Of a stretch of 7,477 bases of DNA, positions 1-7,270 are shown piece after piece. Source of the stretch: Alphaproteobacteria bacterium (GTDB lineage Bacteria; Pseudomonadota; Alphaproteobacteria; RF32; CAG-239); NCBI GenBank assembly GCA_017963715.1, contig JAGCTK010000063.1:1-7477 (forward strand). Reading direction: 5' to 3'. Position 1 is the stretch's first letter; each line of letters starts with the position of its first letter. Below the pieces are notes generated by a model that saw nothing but the letters and a program-made list of their open reading frames with translations, did not search any database and was not told the origin of the DNA. Position numbers and translations under genes: made by a program.

Positions 1-2
1 AA

Positions 3-32
3 ACCGTCAACGTCAGAATCAGATATAAATAA
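3..32 (+). CDS. possible C-terminal tail of an upstream protein (partial)
   Basis: Frame 3 reads TVNVRIRYK and then a TAA stop at 30-32. The alternating hydrophobic and polar pattern (V, V, I, Y) would suit a final beta strand, as in an outer-membrane barrel, but nine residues are too few for any assignment. The support is positional: a plus-strand intrinsic terminator follows at 86-117 and must serve something upstream. Frame 2 also stops early (at 26-28), so this frame is a guess. Confidence 0.3.
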   Translation, partial: TVNVRIRYK

Positions 33-36
33 ATGG

Positions 37-85
37 ATCCTCGGGTCACGCCCGAGGATGACAATTTACGCCCGAGGATGACAAT
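37..85. repeat. palindromic intergenic repeat with a partial tandem copy
   Basis: A perfect inverted repeat of 9-bp arms, ATCCTCGGG (37-45) and CCCGAGGAT (51-59), flanks a 5-base loop. The right half is then repeated: ACGCCCGAGGATGACAAT occurs at 48-65 and again, exactly, at 68-85 after two T residues. It sits between a probable stop codon and a terminator, the usual position of REP-like elements. From memory, GC-rich palindromes built on CCTCGGG/CCCGAGG are common between genes in some alphaproteobacteria; the family is not identified here. Confidence 0.7.
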
Positions 86-117
86 AAAAAAAGTCGCTTT
101 TCAAGCGACTTTTTTTT
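86..117 (+). terminator. Rho-independent terminator of the upstream gene
   Basis: AAGTCGCTT (91-99) pairs with AAGCGACTT (103-111) around a 3-base TTC loop. An A run before the stem and an unbroken T run after it (110-117) can lengthen the helix to about 14 bp. The A-rich left flank means it could also stop transcription on the minus strand. Confidence 0.9.
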
Positions 118-129
118 GTATCCGTCGTG

Positions 130-158
130 TTGAAACACTTAAAGTCTGTGATTATTTT
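130..158 (+). promoter_or_regulatory. candidate sigma70 promoter for the arginine decarboxylase operon
   Basis: TTGAAA (130-135) and TATTTT (153-158) are separated by 17 bp, directly downstream of the terminator at 86-117 and upstream of the first gene of the operon. Transcription would start near 165, giving a leader of about 35 bases. The -10 match is only moderate (4 of 6) in AT-rich DNA. Confidence 0.4.
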
Positions 159-199
159 TTGCTTTGTCTTTTTATTTTAACAACAAAGGAGAAAAAATT

Positions 200-784
200 A
201 TGACAACTCAAGGTGTACGTTATCCGACGCTTGCTTTTCATACGGGCGGGGTGGGGCAGGCCAATGACGGCATTCCCCCGCAACCGTTTGAAACATTTTG
301 CTATGATTCGGCCTTAATGCAGGCCAAAATCGAAAATTTTAACGTGGTGCCTTATACATCCGTTCTGCCGAAAGAATTGTTCGGTCGCATTGTGCCGGTC
401 GAAAAAGTGGCAGACAAATTTAAGCATGGTGCCGTTTTGGAAGTGATTATGGCCGGAAACGGCGCGAATCGTGATGACCACAAAGCCATTGCCACCGGTG
501 TGGGCATTTGCTGGGGCAAAGACAAATCGGGTAATCTCATCGGCGGTTGGGCGGCCGAATATGTTGAATATTTTGATACGCATATTGATGATGAAATTGC
601 CGAAGGTCACGCCAAAATGTGGCTCAACAAGTCATTAAAGCACGAACTTGAAATCAGAGGTGTCGAAAAACACAGCGAATTTCAAATGTTCCACAATTAT
701 CTCAATATCACGCAGCAATTCGGCTATAGTTTGACCTGTCTCGGCTTTTTGAATTTTGAATATGCCGATGTGGTTGAAATTTAA
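200..784 (+). CDS. aaxB: pyruvoyl-dependent arginine decarboxylase (AaxB type)
   Basis: This 194-residue protein should convert arginine to agmatine and CO2, using a pyruvoyl group made by self-cleavage instead of PLP. The key stretch is [15 protein letters not shown] (48-62). Cleavage between Thr53 and Ser54 would give a beta chain (1-53) and an alpha chain starting with the pyruvoyl residue. Archaeal enzymes usually have Ser-Ser here, whereas the Chlamydia AaxB enzyme has Thr-Ser, so this copy is of the AaxB type. Asp36 and Leu39 fit the substrate-contacting positions, and Glu120 in AAEY probably matches the catalytic glutamate of the Methanocaldococcus enzyme. The ATG at 200 is preferred over an in-frame TTG at 164: it has AAAGGAG (185-191) at suitable spacing and a family-like N-terminus. 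A transporter follows after 17 bases, which supports a decarboxylase-antiporter operon. It is probably cytoplasmic, with no signal peptide. Confidence 0.9.
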   Translation: MTTQGVRYPTLAFHTGGVGQANDGIPPQPFETFCYDSALMQAKIENFNVVPYTSVLPKELFGRIVPVEKVADKFKHGAVLEVIMAGNGANRDDHKAIATGVGICWGKDKSGNLIGGWAAEYVEYFDTHIDDEIAEGHAKMWLNKSLKHELEIRGVEKHSEFQMFHNYLNITQQFGYSLTCLGFLNFEYADVVEI

Positions 785-801
785 GCATGTGAGGCCTTAA
801 A

Positions 802-2286
802 ATGTTGATAAAAAATATCAAACATAAAGAGCCGGCAGAGGCCAATAAATCCTCCGCCGGTTTGGGCGTTTGGGCCTTATCGGCGATTGTGGTCAGTTCG
901 ATGATTGGCGGCGGCATCTATTCGCTGCCGCAAAATATGGCGCAATCCGCTTCGGCCGGTGCGGTGTTGCTTGCGTGGCTCATCACCGGTATCGGTGTTT
1001 ATGTTATTGCCGATACATTTCGCATTTTATCGGTTGCCAATCCTGATTTAACGGCAGGTATTTATATGTACAGTCGGCAAGGTTTCGGGCCGTTTGCCGG
1101 TTTTACCATCGGGTGGTCATATTGGCTTTGTCAGATTTGCGGCAACGTTGGTTATGCCGTTATTACCATGGACGCCTTAAACTACTTTTTTCCGCCGTAT
1201 TTTGCCGGCGGCAACAATTTGGCCTCGATTGTCGGCGGTTCGCTGATTATATGGGGCTTTAATTTTTTAGTGTTGCGCGGAATAAAGCAGGCAACCTTTG
1301 TCAACCTGATCGGCACTATTGCCAAAATCGTACCGCTTTTGCTGTTTATTGTTGTGATGGCGTTTGTTTTTCAAGAACATAAATTTTCGTTTGATTTTTG
1401 GGGCGAGAACCTTATCGGCAAGGCAAAACTCGGTACGCTTTCGGCCCAAATCAAAAGCACAATGCTGGTGACTTTGTGGTCATTTATCGGTATTGAAGGC
1501 GCAGTTGTGATGAGCCAACATGCCAAATCTTCCAAATCTGTCGGCAGAGCAACGGTGATGGGCTTTATCGGATGCTTGAGTATTTATGTCCTGCTCTCAT
1601 TGTTGCCGTTCGGATATATGAGTCAGGCCGAACTTTCGGGTATTGCCAATCCGTCAACAGCCGGCATTTTAGAAAAAATCATGGGCAAAACAGGGGCTTA
1701 TATTATGAATATCGGTCTTTTGGTGTCGGTTTTGACAAGTTGGCTCGCATGGACCATGGTGACGGCACAAATCCCTCAAGCCGCCGCCGAAAACGGCACT
1801 TTTCCAAAAGTTTTTGCCACCGAAAACAAACATCATGCGCCATCGGTGTCGCTTTATATCACAAGTTTGATGATGCAAATTTTTATGCTGCTCGTCTATT
1901 TTTCAAACAATGCATGGAATACGATGCTCTCAATTACAAGCGTAATGGTTTTGCCGGCCTATTTTTCATCATGCGCGTATTTGTGGAAATTGTGTGAAGA
2001 TCATGAATACCCGACAAATGTTTATATCAAGCGTTCGTCAGCCTTGTTGGCTTCAACGATAGGGGCTATATATGCATTGTGGCTGATTTATGCCGCAGGG
2101 CTTGAGTATTTGTTGGCGGCCGTGATATTTATCGCACTCGGTATTCCCGTATATATTATGGCGCGGGCTCATAACAATCAAAATGAGAGGATTTTTTCAA
2201 AATCGGAATTTTGTTGTGCCGTGATGCTGGTTGTTTTGGCATTTGTTGCGATTTATGCCTTAACGACGGGTATCGTCAAATTGTAA
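802..2286 (+). CDS. aaxC: APC-family arginine/agmatine antiporter (AaxC/ArcD-like)
   Basis: This inner-membrane transporter of 494 residues has about 12-13 hydrophobic segments. Substrate-motif matches to the AdiC group are SSMIGGGIYSLP (32-43, unwound TM1), WSFIGIEGA (226-234, TM6 with the gating tryptophan) and LAWTMVTAQIPQAAAENG (315-332), where Trp317 aligns with AdiC Trp293, which stacks on the guanidinium group. A basic amino acid or polyamine exchanger is therefore well supported. The pairing arginine-in/agmatine-out is inferred from the decarboxylase gene 17 bases upstream, the same order as Chlamydia aaxB-aaxC. Arginine/ornithine exchange (ArcD) is the main alternative, but no arginine deiminase genes are visible. 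The ATG at 802 has GAGG at 791-794, seven bases ahead. The gene ends just before a terminator at 2299-2328. Confidence 0.85.
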   Translation: MLIKNIKHKEPAEANKSSAGLGVWALSAIVVSSMIGGGIYSLPQNMAQSASAGAVLLAWLITGIGVYVIADTFRILSVANPDLTAGIYMYSRQGFGPFAGFTIGWSYWLCQICGNVGYAVITMDALNYFFPPYFAGGNNLASIVGGSLIIWGFNFLVLRGIKQATFVNLIGTIAKIVPLLLFIVVMAFVFQEHKFSFDFWGENLIGKAKLGTLSAQIKSTMLVTLWSFIGIEGAVVMSQHAKSSKSVGRATVMGFIGCLSIYVLLSLLPFGYMSQAELSGIANPSTAGILEKIMGKTGAYIMNIGLLVSVLTSWLAWTMVTAQIPQAAAENGTFPKVFATENKHHAPSVSLYITSLMMQIFMLLVYFSNNAWNTMLSITSVMVLPAYFSSCAYLWKLCEDHEYPTNVYIKRSSALLASTIGAIYALWLIYAAGLEYLLAAVIFIALGIPVYIMARAHNNQNERIFSKSEFCCAVMLVVLAFVAIYALTTGIVKL

Positions 2287-2298
2287 AATGCGCAAAAC

Positions 2299-2328
2299 AA
2301 AACCCCGCATCGGATGATACGGGGTTTT
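2299..2328. terminator. bidirectional terminator between convergent genes
   Basis: AAAACCCCG (2299-2307) pairs perfectly with CGGGGTTTT (2320-2328). After one mismatch the helix continues with ATC/GAT (2309-2311 with 2316-2318) over a GGAT loop. T-rich tails exist on both strands (TTTT on the plus strand, TTTTGTTTTG on the minus strand). It lies 12 bases after the transporter stop and 17 bases beyond the end of the minus-strand lipoprotein gene, so it can serve both. Confidence 0.88.
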
Positions 2329-2345
2329 AATTATTCAAACGCACG

Positions 2346-3635
2346 TTATTTTTTCTTTTTTTGATAAATCGGGAATACTTCAACGCCGTTATATTTCATA
2401 CCTTTCATCTCTTTTGAAACGGAAGGATCATAAACGGACATCGTTGTCGTCTCGTTTGTAGACGGCTGAATATCTTTTGTTTCACGCGCCGTGTTTTCTT
2501 TCACGTTATTAATCGCTTTTGGTGTTGTGACACCTTTTGAACGTTCAATTTTGGTACCATCATCATTAATAATGGTAAATGTTTCGGCCTTCGGTTCGGG
2601 ACAAATCATTTTGTGAACCGCCGGATCGTCATAGCAGGGCCATTCTTCATAACAGGGCATCGGCTCTAAGACGGTCGAATAACATTCGGTGCCTTCAAAC
2701 GGCGAATCGGTAAATTGATAAATCGGGTTGCCGTTTTCGTCAAAGATAAACTGTCCGACCAGTTGTTCTCTTTGCTTTAAGTCACTTTCTTTTTTCTGCA
2801 AATCTTCGTCTTTTTGCTTCAAATCGGCATCTTTTTTCTGCAAATCGGCTTCTTTCTTGTTGAGATCAATCTCTTTTTGATTGAGGCTGTCTTGCTTCTT
2901 TTGAAGCGCGGCTTTTTCAGAATCCGGCCACGGTTCATCCAAGATGAGGTCTGCCGACAAAGGATAAGCATCGTTTTTGAACTTGAACATCATATAGCCT
3001 GATCTGCCGCCATAAGCCGGGCCCGACAAACCGATGGAATAATAACCACCGATAAAGCCGTAGTCCAAATCGATGTAGTCAATGGCAAAGAGGGTTTTGA
3101 TGGTTGTGTTGCCGATGGTGGTCATTTTGCAATTGTATCCGCCATCTTCAAGCACGATATTTTGTGTGTTTCGGACGTACACCAAAGACTGTGCCGGTTT
3201 GCAAACAGGTGTTTGTCCGTTGTACGAAATGCCGTAGTTTAAGAGCAAATCAATCGAGCGACGGCTCAAAGCAAGTGACACATCCGTCAACTCGACATTG
3301 TCAATATATAAATTAGCCGGTGTGACGCCAACCGTAATCGGCAAGGTAACATAATCTTCCGTACACACATGCGTAAAGGGATCTGCCTGACATACAAGTG
3401 CCTTTTCGTTGATGTTTTGTTTGAGAAGATGTGTCAAAGAATTGTAAATGTACTCTTTAGACATTGACAACTTTGCCGGCGCGCATTGTTTGGAGCGACA
3501 GACGACAATTGATGACGGGTAGGTGATTTGCGGCTGAAATTCTTGCGCGCGAATTGCAGATGAACTCGGGGCGCGACAAGCACCTAAGGCAGCGCATACA
3601 CCAAGCGCCAAAGTAGCATGAATATATTTCATCAC
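2346..3635 (-). CDS. large cysteine-rich lipoprotein with heptad coiled coil, unknown function
   Basis: I do not recognise this 429-residue protein. A signal peptide ends in the lipobox LGAC (17-20), so mature Cys20 should be lipidated. Residues 30-235 look globular and beta-rich. Residues 244-292 are seven exact-length heptads (LQKKxxD, LNQKxxD and similar) with Leu at each first position and almost only Lys, Gln, Asp and Glu between: a rigid, strongly charged, probably oligomeric coiled coil. A Pro/Cys-rich segment (312-347) and a Thr/Lys-rich low-complexity tail ending in KKKK follow. Ten cysteines besides Cys20 (46, 51, 82, 91, 145, 169, 318, 328, 334, 345) suggest up to five disulfides and a periplasmic or surface location. 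The start is uncertain by one codon: GTG at 3635 lies 7 bases from AAGGG (3647-3643), ATG at 3632 lies 10. A periplasmic spacer role for the coiled coil is inference only. Confidence 0.85.
   Translation of the reverse strand: MMKYIHATLALGVCAALGACRAPSSSAIRAQEFQPQITYPSSIVVCRSKQCAPAKLSMSKEYIYNSLTHLLKQNINEKALVCQADPFTHVCTEDYVTLPITVGVTPANLYIDNVELTDVSLALSRRSIDLLLNYGISYNGQTPVCKPAQSLVYVRNTQNIVLEDGGYNCKMTTIGNTTIKTLFAIDYIDLDYGFIGGYYSIGLSGPAYGGRSGYMMFKFKNDAYPLSADLILDEPWPDSEKAALQKKQDSLNQKEIDLNKKEADLQKKDADLKQKDEDLQKKESDLKQREQLVGQFIFDENGNPIYQFTDSPFEGTECYSTVLEPMPCYEEWPCYDDPAVHKMICPEPKAETFTIINDDGTKIERSKGVTTPKAINNVKENTARETKDIQPSTNETTTMSVYDPSVSKEMKGMKYNGVEVFPIYQKKKK
2760..2906 (-). repeat. seven 21-bp imperfect tandem repeats encoding heptads
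   Basis: The segment encodes residues 244-292 of the lipoprotein as seven consecutive 7-residue units, each beginning with Leu and rich in K, Q, D and E. On the plus strand this shows as recurring AAATCGGC and CTTTTTTCTGC-like blocks about 21 or 42 bp apart. The units differ by substitution but not length, so the periodicity is maintained. Such arrays can change copy number by slippage or recombination. Confidence 0.85.
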
Positions 3636-3753
3636 GTATTATCCCTTGTGACATTAACACTTAAATATACCATAACATACCGCGATAATATGAATGAATC
3701 GTAAACAAAATAAAACCTTGTGAAAAAAAATATTTTATGCTATGTCTTAACCT
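3636..3753. promoter_or_regulatory. divergent AT-rich promoter region (lipoprotein / nuclease)
   Basis: These 118 bases separate the minus-strand lipoprotein gene from the plus-strand nuclease gene and must hold both promoters. For the nuclease, TTGTGA (3718-3723) and an extended -10, TGC-TATGTC (3738-3746), are 17 bp apart; this would place the transcript start at or next to the ATG at 3754. For the lipoprotein several weak minus-strand -10 candidates exist (TATATT at 3669-3664, TATGTT at 3679-3674, TATTAT at 3690-3685), none with a good -35, so I do not choose one. No clear operator palindrome is seen. Confidence 0.4.
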
Positions 3754-4266
3754 ATGAAAAAATGGATTTGTTTGATTGTTGTCGCCGTGTTGGCAGAACT
3801 CATAACCGAGACGCGTGCCGGTTCGCAAATAAAGGTTGTGGACGGTGATAGTTTAGAAATCGGAGCACGTCGGATTCGTCTTTTGGGGATTGATGCACCG
3901 GAATTGTTTCAGGAATGTTTTGATACCGAGGGTGTTTTGTATGCTTGCGGCCGGCAAGCCAAAGATTATTTGCAGTCGATGATTGATGAAGGCTTGTCAC
4001 AGGGGGAAAAAGTCAAGTGCAAAACATATGATGTCGACCGTTATCAAAGGGATCTGAGCATATGTCATGTGGGCAAACGAAATTTAAATTTTGATATGGT
4101 CAAAGCAGGTTATGCCATCTCTTATAAAAGCGAGATGTTCTCGGCTCCCGAGAAAAAGGCCAAAAGTGCGCACAAAGGCATTTGGCAGGGCAAATTTATG
4201 CGGCCGGAGTTGTTTCGGACGCTCAAACGTGAACAGGAAAAGCAAAAAAATTCAAAAAACAGATAA
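3754..4266 (+). CDS. secreted staphylococcal-nuclease-like (SNase/thermonuclease) protein
   Basis: This 170-residue protein has a signal peptide (hydrophobic core about 4-16, likely cleavage after TRA at 20-22) followed by one SNase OB-fold domain. The catalytic set known from Staphylococcus nuclease is present: VVDGDS (28-33) with Asp30 and Asp32 for calcium, Arg42, Asp47 and Glu50 in RLLGIDAPE, and Arg99 in DRYQR. The usual DRYGR has glycine where Gln98 stands here, which is unusual but outside the key residues. It should be a calcium-dependent nuclease in the periplasm or outside the cell; the substrate (DNA, RNA or both) cannot be read from sequence. Four cysteines in the mature part (55, 65, 89, 104) could form two disulfides. 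The tail (156-170) is Lys/Gln-rich. There is no Shine-Dalgarno sequence before the ATG, yet the signal peptide fixes this start. The rplU promoter starts only 7 bases after its stop. Confidence 0.88.
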   Translation: MKKWICLIVVAVLAELITETRAGSQIKVVDGDSLEIGARRIRLLGIDAPELFQECFDTEGVLYACGRQAKDYLQSMIDEGLSQGEKVKCKTYDVDRYQRDLSICHVGKRNLNFDMVKAGYAISYKSEMFSAPEKKAKSAHKGIWQGKFMRPELFRTLKREQEKQKNSKNR

Positions 4267-4273
4267 ATTCTTG

Positions 4274-4301
4274 TTGACAGATGAAAAAAGTTATGTATAT
4301 T
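4274..4301 (+). promoter_or_regulatory. strong sigma70-type promoter of the rplU cluster
   Basis: A perfect TTGACA (4274-4279) and TATATT (4296-4301, 5 of 6) are separated by 16 bp. It lies between the nuclease stop codon and rplU, with a predicted start near 4308 and a leader of about 36 bases that carries AGGTGG (4334-4339) before the rplU ATG. Confidence 0.82.
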
Positions 4302-4343
4302 GCAAAACACGTTTATTAATTTTAAGAAAGTTTAGGTGGAAAA

Positions 4344-4658
4344 ATGTTCGCAGTTATCAAAACGGGCGGAAAACAGTATAAAGTCACGAGCGGTGATGTC
4401 ATTAAGGTTGAAAAATTGGCAGGTACCGAAGGTTCCGAAGTGATTTTTGATGAAGTTTTGGCCTTGAATGAAAAAGTCGGCAAGCCTGTTGTCAAAGGTG
4501 CCAGCGTTAAAGGTACAATCTTAAAACAGGCAAAAGACGAAAAAGTCATCATCTTCAAAAAGAAGAGAAGACAAAATTATCGTCGTAAAAACGGACACAG
4601 ACAACAAATCACGCTTGTTAAGATTATGGATGTCTGTGAAGCAAAAAAAGAGAATTAA
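4344..4658 (+). CDS. rplU: 50S ribosomal protein bL21
   Basis: The 104-residue product has the normal bL21 length and hallmarks: the start MFAVIKTGGKQYKV, the central VKGTIL strand (55-60), and the basic signature FKKKRRQNYRRKNGHRQ (71-87) that contacts 23S rRNA. bL21 binds 23S rRNA in the large subunit and supports assembly together with uL20. AGGTGG at 4334-4339 gives the ribosome binding site, four bases from the ATG. It is the first gene of the cluster, 18 bases ahead of rpmA, the near-universal bacterial order. Nothing is odd about it. Confidence 0.97.
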   Translation: MFAVIKTGGKQYKVTSGDVIKVEKLAGTEGSEVIFDEVLALNEKVGKPVVKGASVKGTILKQAKDEKVIIFKKKRRQNYRRKNGHRQQITLVKIMDVCEAKKEN

Positions 4659-4676
4659 GGTTATAGGAGATACAAG

Positions 4677-4928
4677 ATGGCACATAAAAAATCCGGTGGT
4701 AGCTCTAATAACGGACGCGATTCTATCGGGCGTCGTTTAGGGGTCAAGAAATTCGGCGGTGAAGCCGTTATTCCGGGCAACATCATCATCCGTCAACGTG
4801 GCACGAAATATCATCCGGGCGCCAATGTCGATATGGGTAAAGACCATACGATTTTTGCCGTGGCCGAAGGTAAAGTGGCTTTCAGAGAACAGGGTGACAA
4901 GATGTTTGTTTCGGTTGTGACCGAGTAA
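4677..4928 (+). CDS. rpmA: 50S ribosomal protein bL27
   Basis: The 83-residue product begins [16 protein letters not shown], the flexible N-terminal arm that reaches the peptidyl transferase centre, followed by [11 protein letters not shown] and the [14 protein letters not shown] core (38-51), all diagnostic of bL27. The arm starts directly with MAHKK, so there is no extension of the kind cleaved by a dedicated protease in Firmicutes. AGGAGA (4665-4670) stands six bases before the ATG. It is co-transcribed with rplU and followed by a terminator-like hairpin at 4959-4986. Confidence 0.97.
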   Translation: MAHKKSGGSSNNGRDSIGRRLGVKKFGGEAVIPGNIIIRQRGTKYHPGANVDMGKDHTIFAVAEGKVAFREQGDKMFVSVVTE

Positions 4929-4958
4929 GAAACATCACTGCATCATTAAAATAAGTGT

Positions 4959-4986
4959 GGGGTAAAGCATTTGCCCCCTTTATTTT
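4959..4986 (+). terminator. terminator-like hairpin between rpmA and obgE
   Basis: GGGGTAAA (4959-4966) pairs with TTTGCCCC (4970-4977), with one T-G wobble, around a GCA loop. It is followed by C and the T-rich TTTATTTTTCT. It looks like an intrinsic terminator, yet obgE starts only about 27 bases later with no clear promoter in between. Partial termination that lowers obgE expression relative to the ribosomal proteins is the simplest reading. Confidence 0.72.
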
Positions 4987-5004
4987 TCTATCAAAACGGG
5001 TTAA

Positions 5005-6097
<1,093 letters not shown>

Positions 6098-6103
6098 AAG
6101 GAG
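6098..6103 (+). promoter_or_regulatory. ribosome binding site that fixes the rsfS TTG start
   Basis: AAGGAG at 6098-6103 stands seven bases before TTG at 6111. No ATG or GTG gives both this spacing and a full-length RsfS, so the rare start is well supported. Confidence 0.8.
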
Positions 6104-6110
6104 AATACTT

Positions 6111-6452
6111 TTGCAAAAAGACGAAGATGAAATTTTGAAATTGGTTCAAAAAGTTTTGGAGGACAACAAAGCTCAAGATGTGACGGTGATTGATTTGAAA
6201 GGCAAAACATCAATTGCCAATCAGATGGTGGTTGCCTCCGGCACATCAAACAGGCATGTGGCCGCCATGGCAGATAAATTGCTTGAAGCCTTGAAAAAAG
6301 CAGGTTTTAAGGCAACGGCCGAGGGCATGGAAAAAGCCGATTGGGTGTTGATTGATGCCTTTGATGTGATTGTCCATATTTTCCGGCCGGAAGTGCGTGC
6401 TTTCTACAATTTGGAAAAAATGTGGCAGGCCGTTTCGGATAAACGCAAATAG
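6111..6452 (+). CDS. rsfS: ribosome silencing factor RsfS (DUF143/Iojap family)
   Basis: The 113-residue product has the usual RsfS length and signature: an N-terminal helix, VIDLKGKTSIANQMVVASG (26-44), SNRHVAAMAD (46-55), and the C-terminal ADWVLIDAFDVIVHIF (76-91) with RAFYNLEKMW (96-105). RsfS binds bL14 (uL14) on the 50S subunit and blocks joining to 30S, lowering translation under starvation. It starts with TTG, supported by AAGGAG seven bases upstream. Its place right behind obgE continues the ribosome-assembly theme. In many relatives nadD and often proBA stand between obgE and rsfS; they are absent here. The only oddity is the duplicated 20-bp block just upstream. Confidence 0.94.
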   Translation: MQKDEDEILKLVQKVLEDNKAQDVTVIDLKGKTSIANQMVVASGTSNRHVAAMADKLLEALKKAGFKATAEGMEKADWVLIDAFDVIVHIFRPEVRAFYNLEKMWQAVSDKRK

Positions 6453-6478
6453 TTATTTTTACGCGATATTTTGATGAT

Positions 6479-6502
6479 AAAGGCGTGTGTAATCACGCCT
6501 TT
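6479..6502 (+). terminator. stem-loop after rsfS, weak terminator
   Basis: AAAGGCGTG (6479-6487) pairs perfectly with CACGCCTTT (6494-6502) over a 6-base loop. Only the three T residues of the stem follow, and GCCATATA comes next, so there is no true U tract. It may be a weak terminator or an mRNA 3'-end stabiliser closing the ribosomal cluster. Confidence 0.5.
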
Positions 6503-6593
6503 GCCATATATGCCGATATATATTTTAACTTAATCTTAAGACAAACAGGCGTAGACTGACCTTTCAAGTAGTAATCTTTTAAAGGACTGAACT

Positions 6594-7112
6594 ATGAAAA
6601 AACTTTTGTTAAGTGCTGCATTTTTGGGCTTGGCGGCATGTACGACAACCCACCAAGGCACGAAGAGTTTAAATGTTGATGATTTGACGTTGAAGGCTCG
6701 TCCGTTGCAGGTTTCGGTTGTGCCGGGAGAAAAAATTTCGGGTACGGTAGAATGTACCAACTTTTTGGGTATTCCGATTCGCTATCCCTCGAAGGAGGCA
6801 TATGGCGCACGACTTGAAACTTCTTCGGGAAATTTTGCAGGTGATAATTGTACGCGTGGTGCAATTTATAACGCCATCGTCAATTCAAATGCAGATGTGA
6901 TTTTGGCACCTCAATATATGACATCCGGTAAAACATTTTTGTGCTTGCCGCTTATCGGTTGTCTTTATAACAATCGGACAATTACGGTGACAGGCTATAA
7001 AGGCACCTATCAGGATATCAGAGAAATGCCTGAACACGTTATTCAGCAACGTTTTTCTGTGCCGGATCCCGAGCCGACAGTCACACAACATATTTCTGAC
7101 TTTTTCAAATAA
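6594..7112 (+). CDS. small lipoprotein of unknown function
   Basis: The 172-residue protein starts with a short signal peptide ending in the lipobox LAAC (13-16), followed by TTTHQGTKS, so Cys16 should be lipidated and the protein anchored in the envelope. The rest shows mixed strands with no catalytic motif I recognise. The stretch AIYNAIVNSNADVILAPQY (90-108), followed by RTITVTGYKGTYQDIRE (128-144), recalls small lipoproteins I have seen in other Gram-negative bacteria (NADV..PQY then VTVTGY.G.Y), but this is memory without a named function. Four more cysteines (54, 86, 117, 123) could pair. AAAGGA at 6581-6586 precedes the ATG by seven bases. It is a single-gene unit: a stem-loop lies upstream and a strong terminator downstream. 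A promoter must lie in 6503-6580, but I see only weak candidates. Confidence 0.85.
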   Translation: MKKLLLSAAFLGLAACTTTHQGTKSLNVDDLTLKARPLQVSVVPGEKISGTVECTNFLGIPIRYPSKEAYGARLETSSGNFAGDNCTRGAIYNAIVNSNADVILAPQYMTSGKTFLCLPLIGCLYNNRTITVTGYKGTYQDIREMPEHVIQQRFSVPDPEPTVTQHISDFFK

Positions 7113-7127
7113 TAAGGCAGGGATGTT

Positions 7128-7161
7128 AAAAAAAAAGAGGATTGAACAATCCTCTTTTTTT
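7128..7161 (+). terminator. strong Rho-independent terminator after the small lipoprotein
   Basis: GAGGATT (7137-7143) pairs with AATCCTC (7148-7154) around a GAAC loop. A run of nine A before and seven T after can extend the helix to about 14 bp. It can work in both directions. Confidence 0.92.
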
Positions 7162-7235
7162 GTGTTTTAATTGCGTGTGTGATATATAATGAACTTTCAA
7201 CTTTTTGAAAAACAAAGAGTTTGAAAAGATTTTTT

Positions 7236-7264
7236 TTGACAAGAAGTTTTTAATATGTTAAACT
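7236..7264 (+). promoter_or_regulatory. sigma70-type promoter reading toward the right edge
   Basis: A perfect TTGACA (7236-7241) follows a T run, and TAAACT (7259-7264, 4 of 6) lies 17 bp downstream. Transcription would start near 7271. No terminator follows within the window, so the transcript continues past the edge or is a structured RNA ending near it. Confidence 0.65.
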
Positions 7265-7270
7265 TGAAGA

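Noticed and set aside
164..199. TTG at 164 as the start of the arginine decarboxylase
   Set aside because: The extra 12 residues would be translated from the ribosome binding site itself, and the ATG at 200 is ideally spaced behind AAAGGAG.
314..610. Minus-strand open frame opposite the arginine decarboxylase
   Set aside because: It is a shadow of a well-supported gene: no ribosome binding site, no family resemblance.
1572..1997. Plus-strand open frame in another phase within the antiporter gene
   Set aside because: It overlaps a continuous, motif-bearing transporter frame; the translation has no recognisable features.
6501..6526. TTGCCA with TATTTT as promoter of the small lipoprotein
   Set aside because: Spacing is only 14 bp and the -35 overlaps the stem-loop; AT-rich DNA offers many equal candidates.
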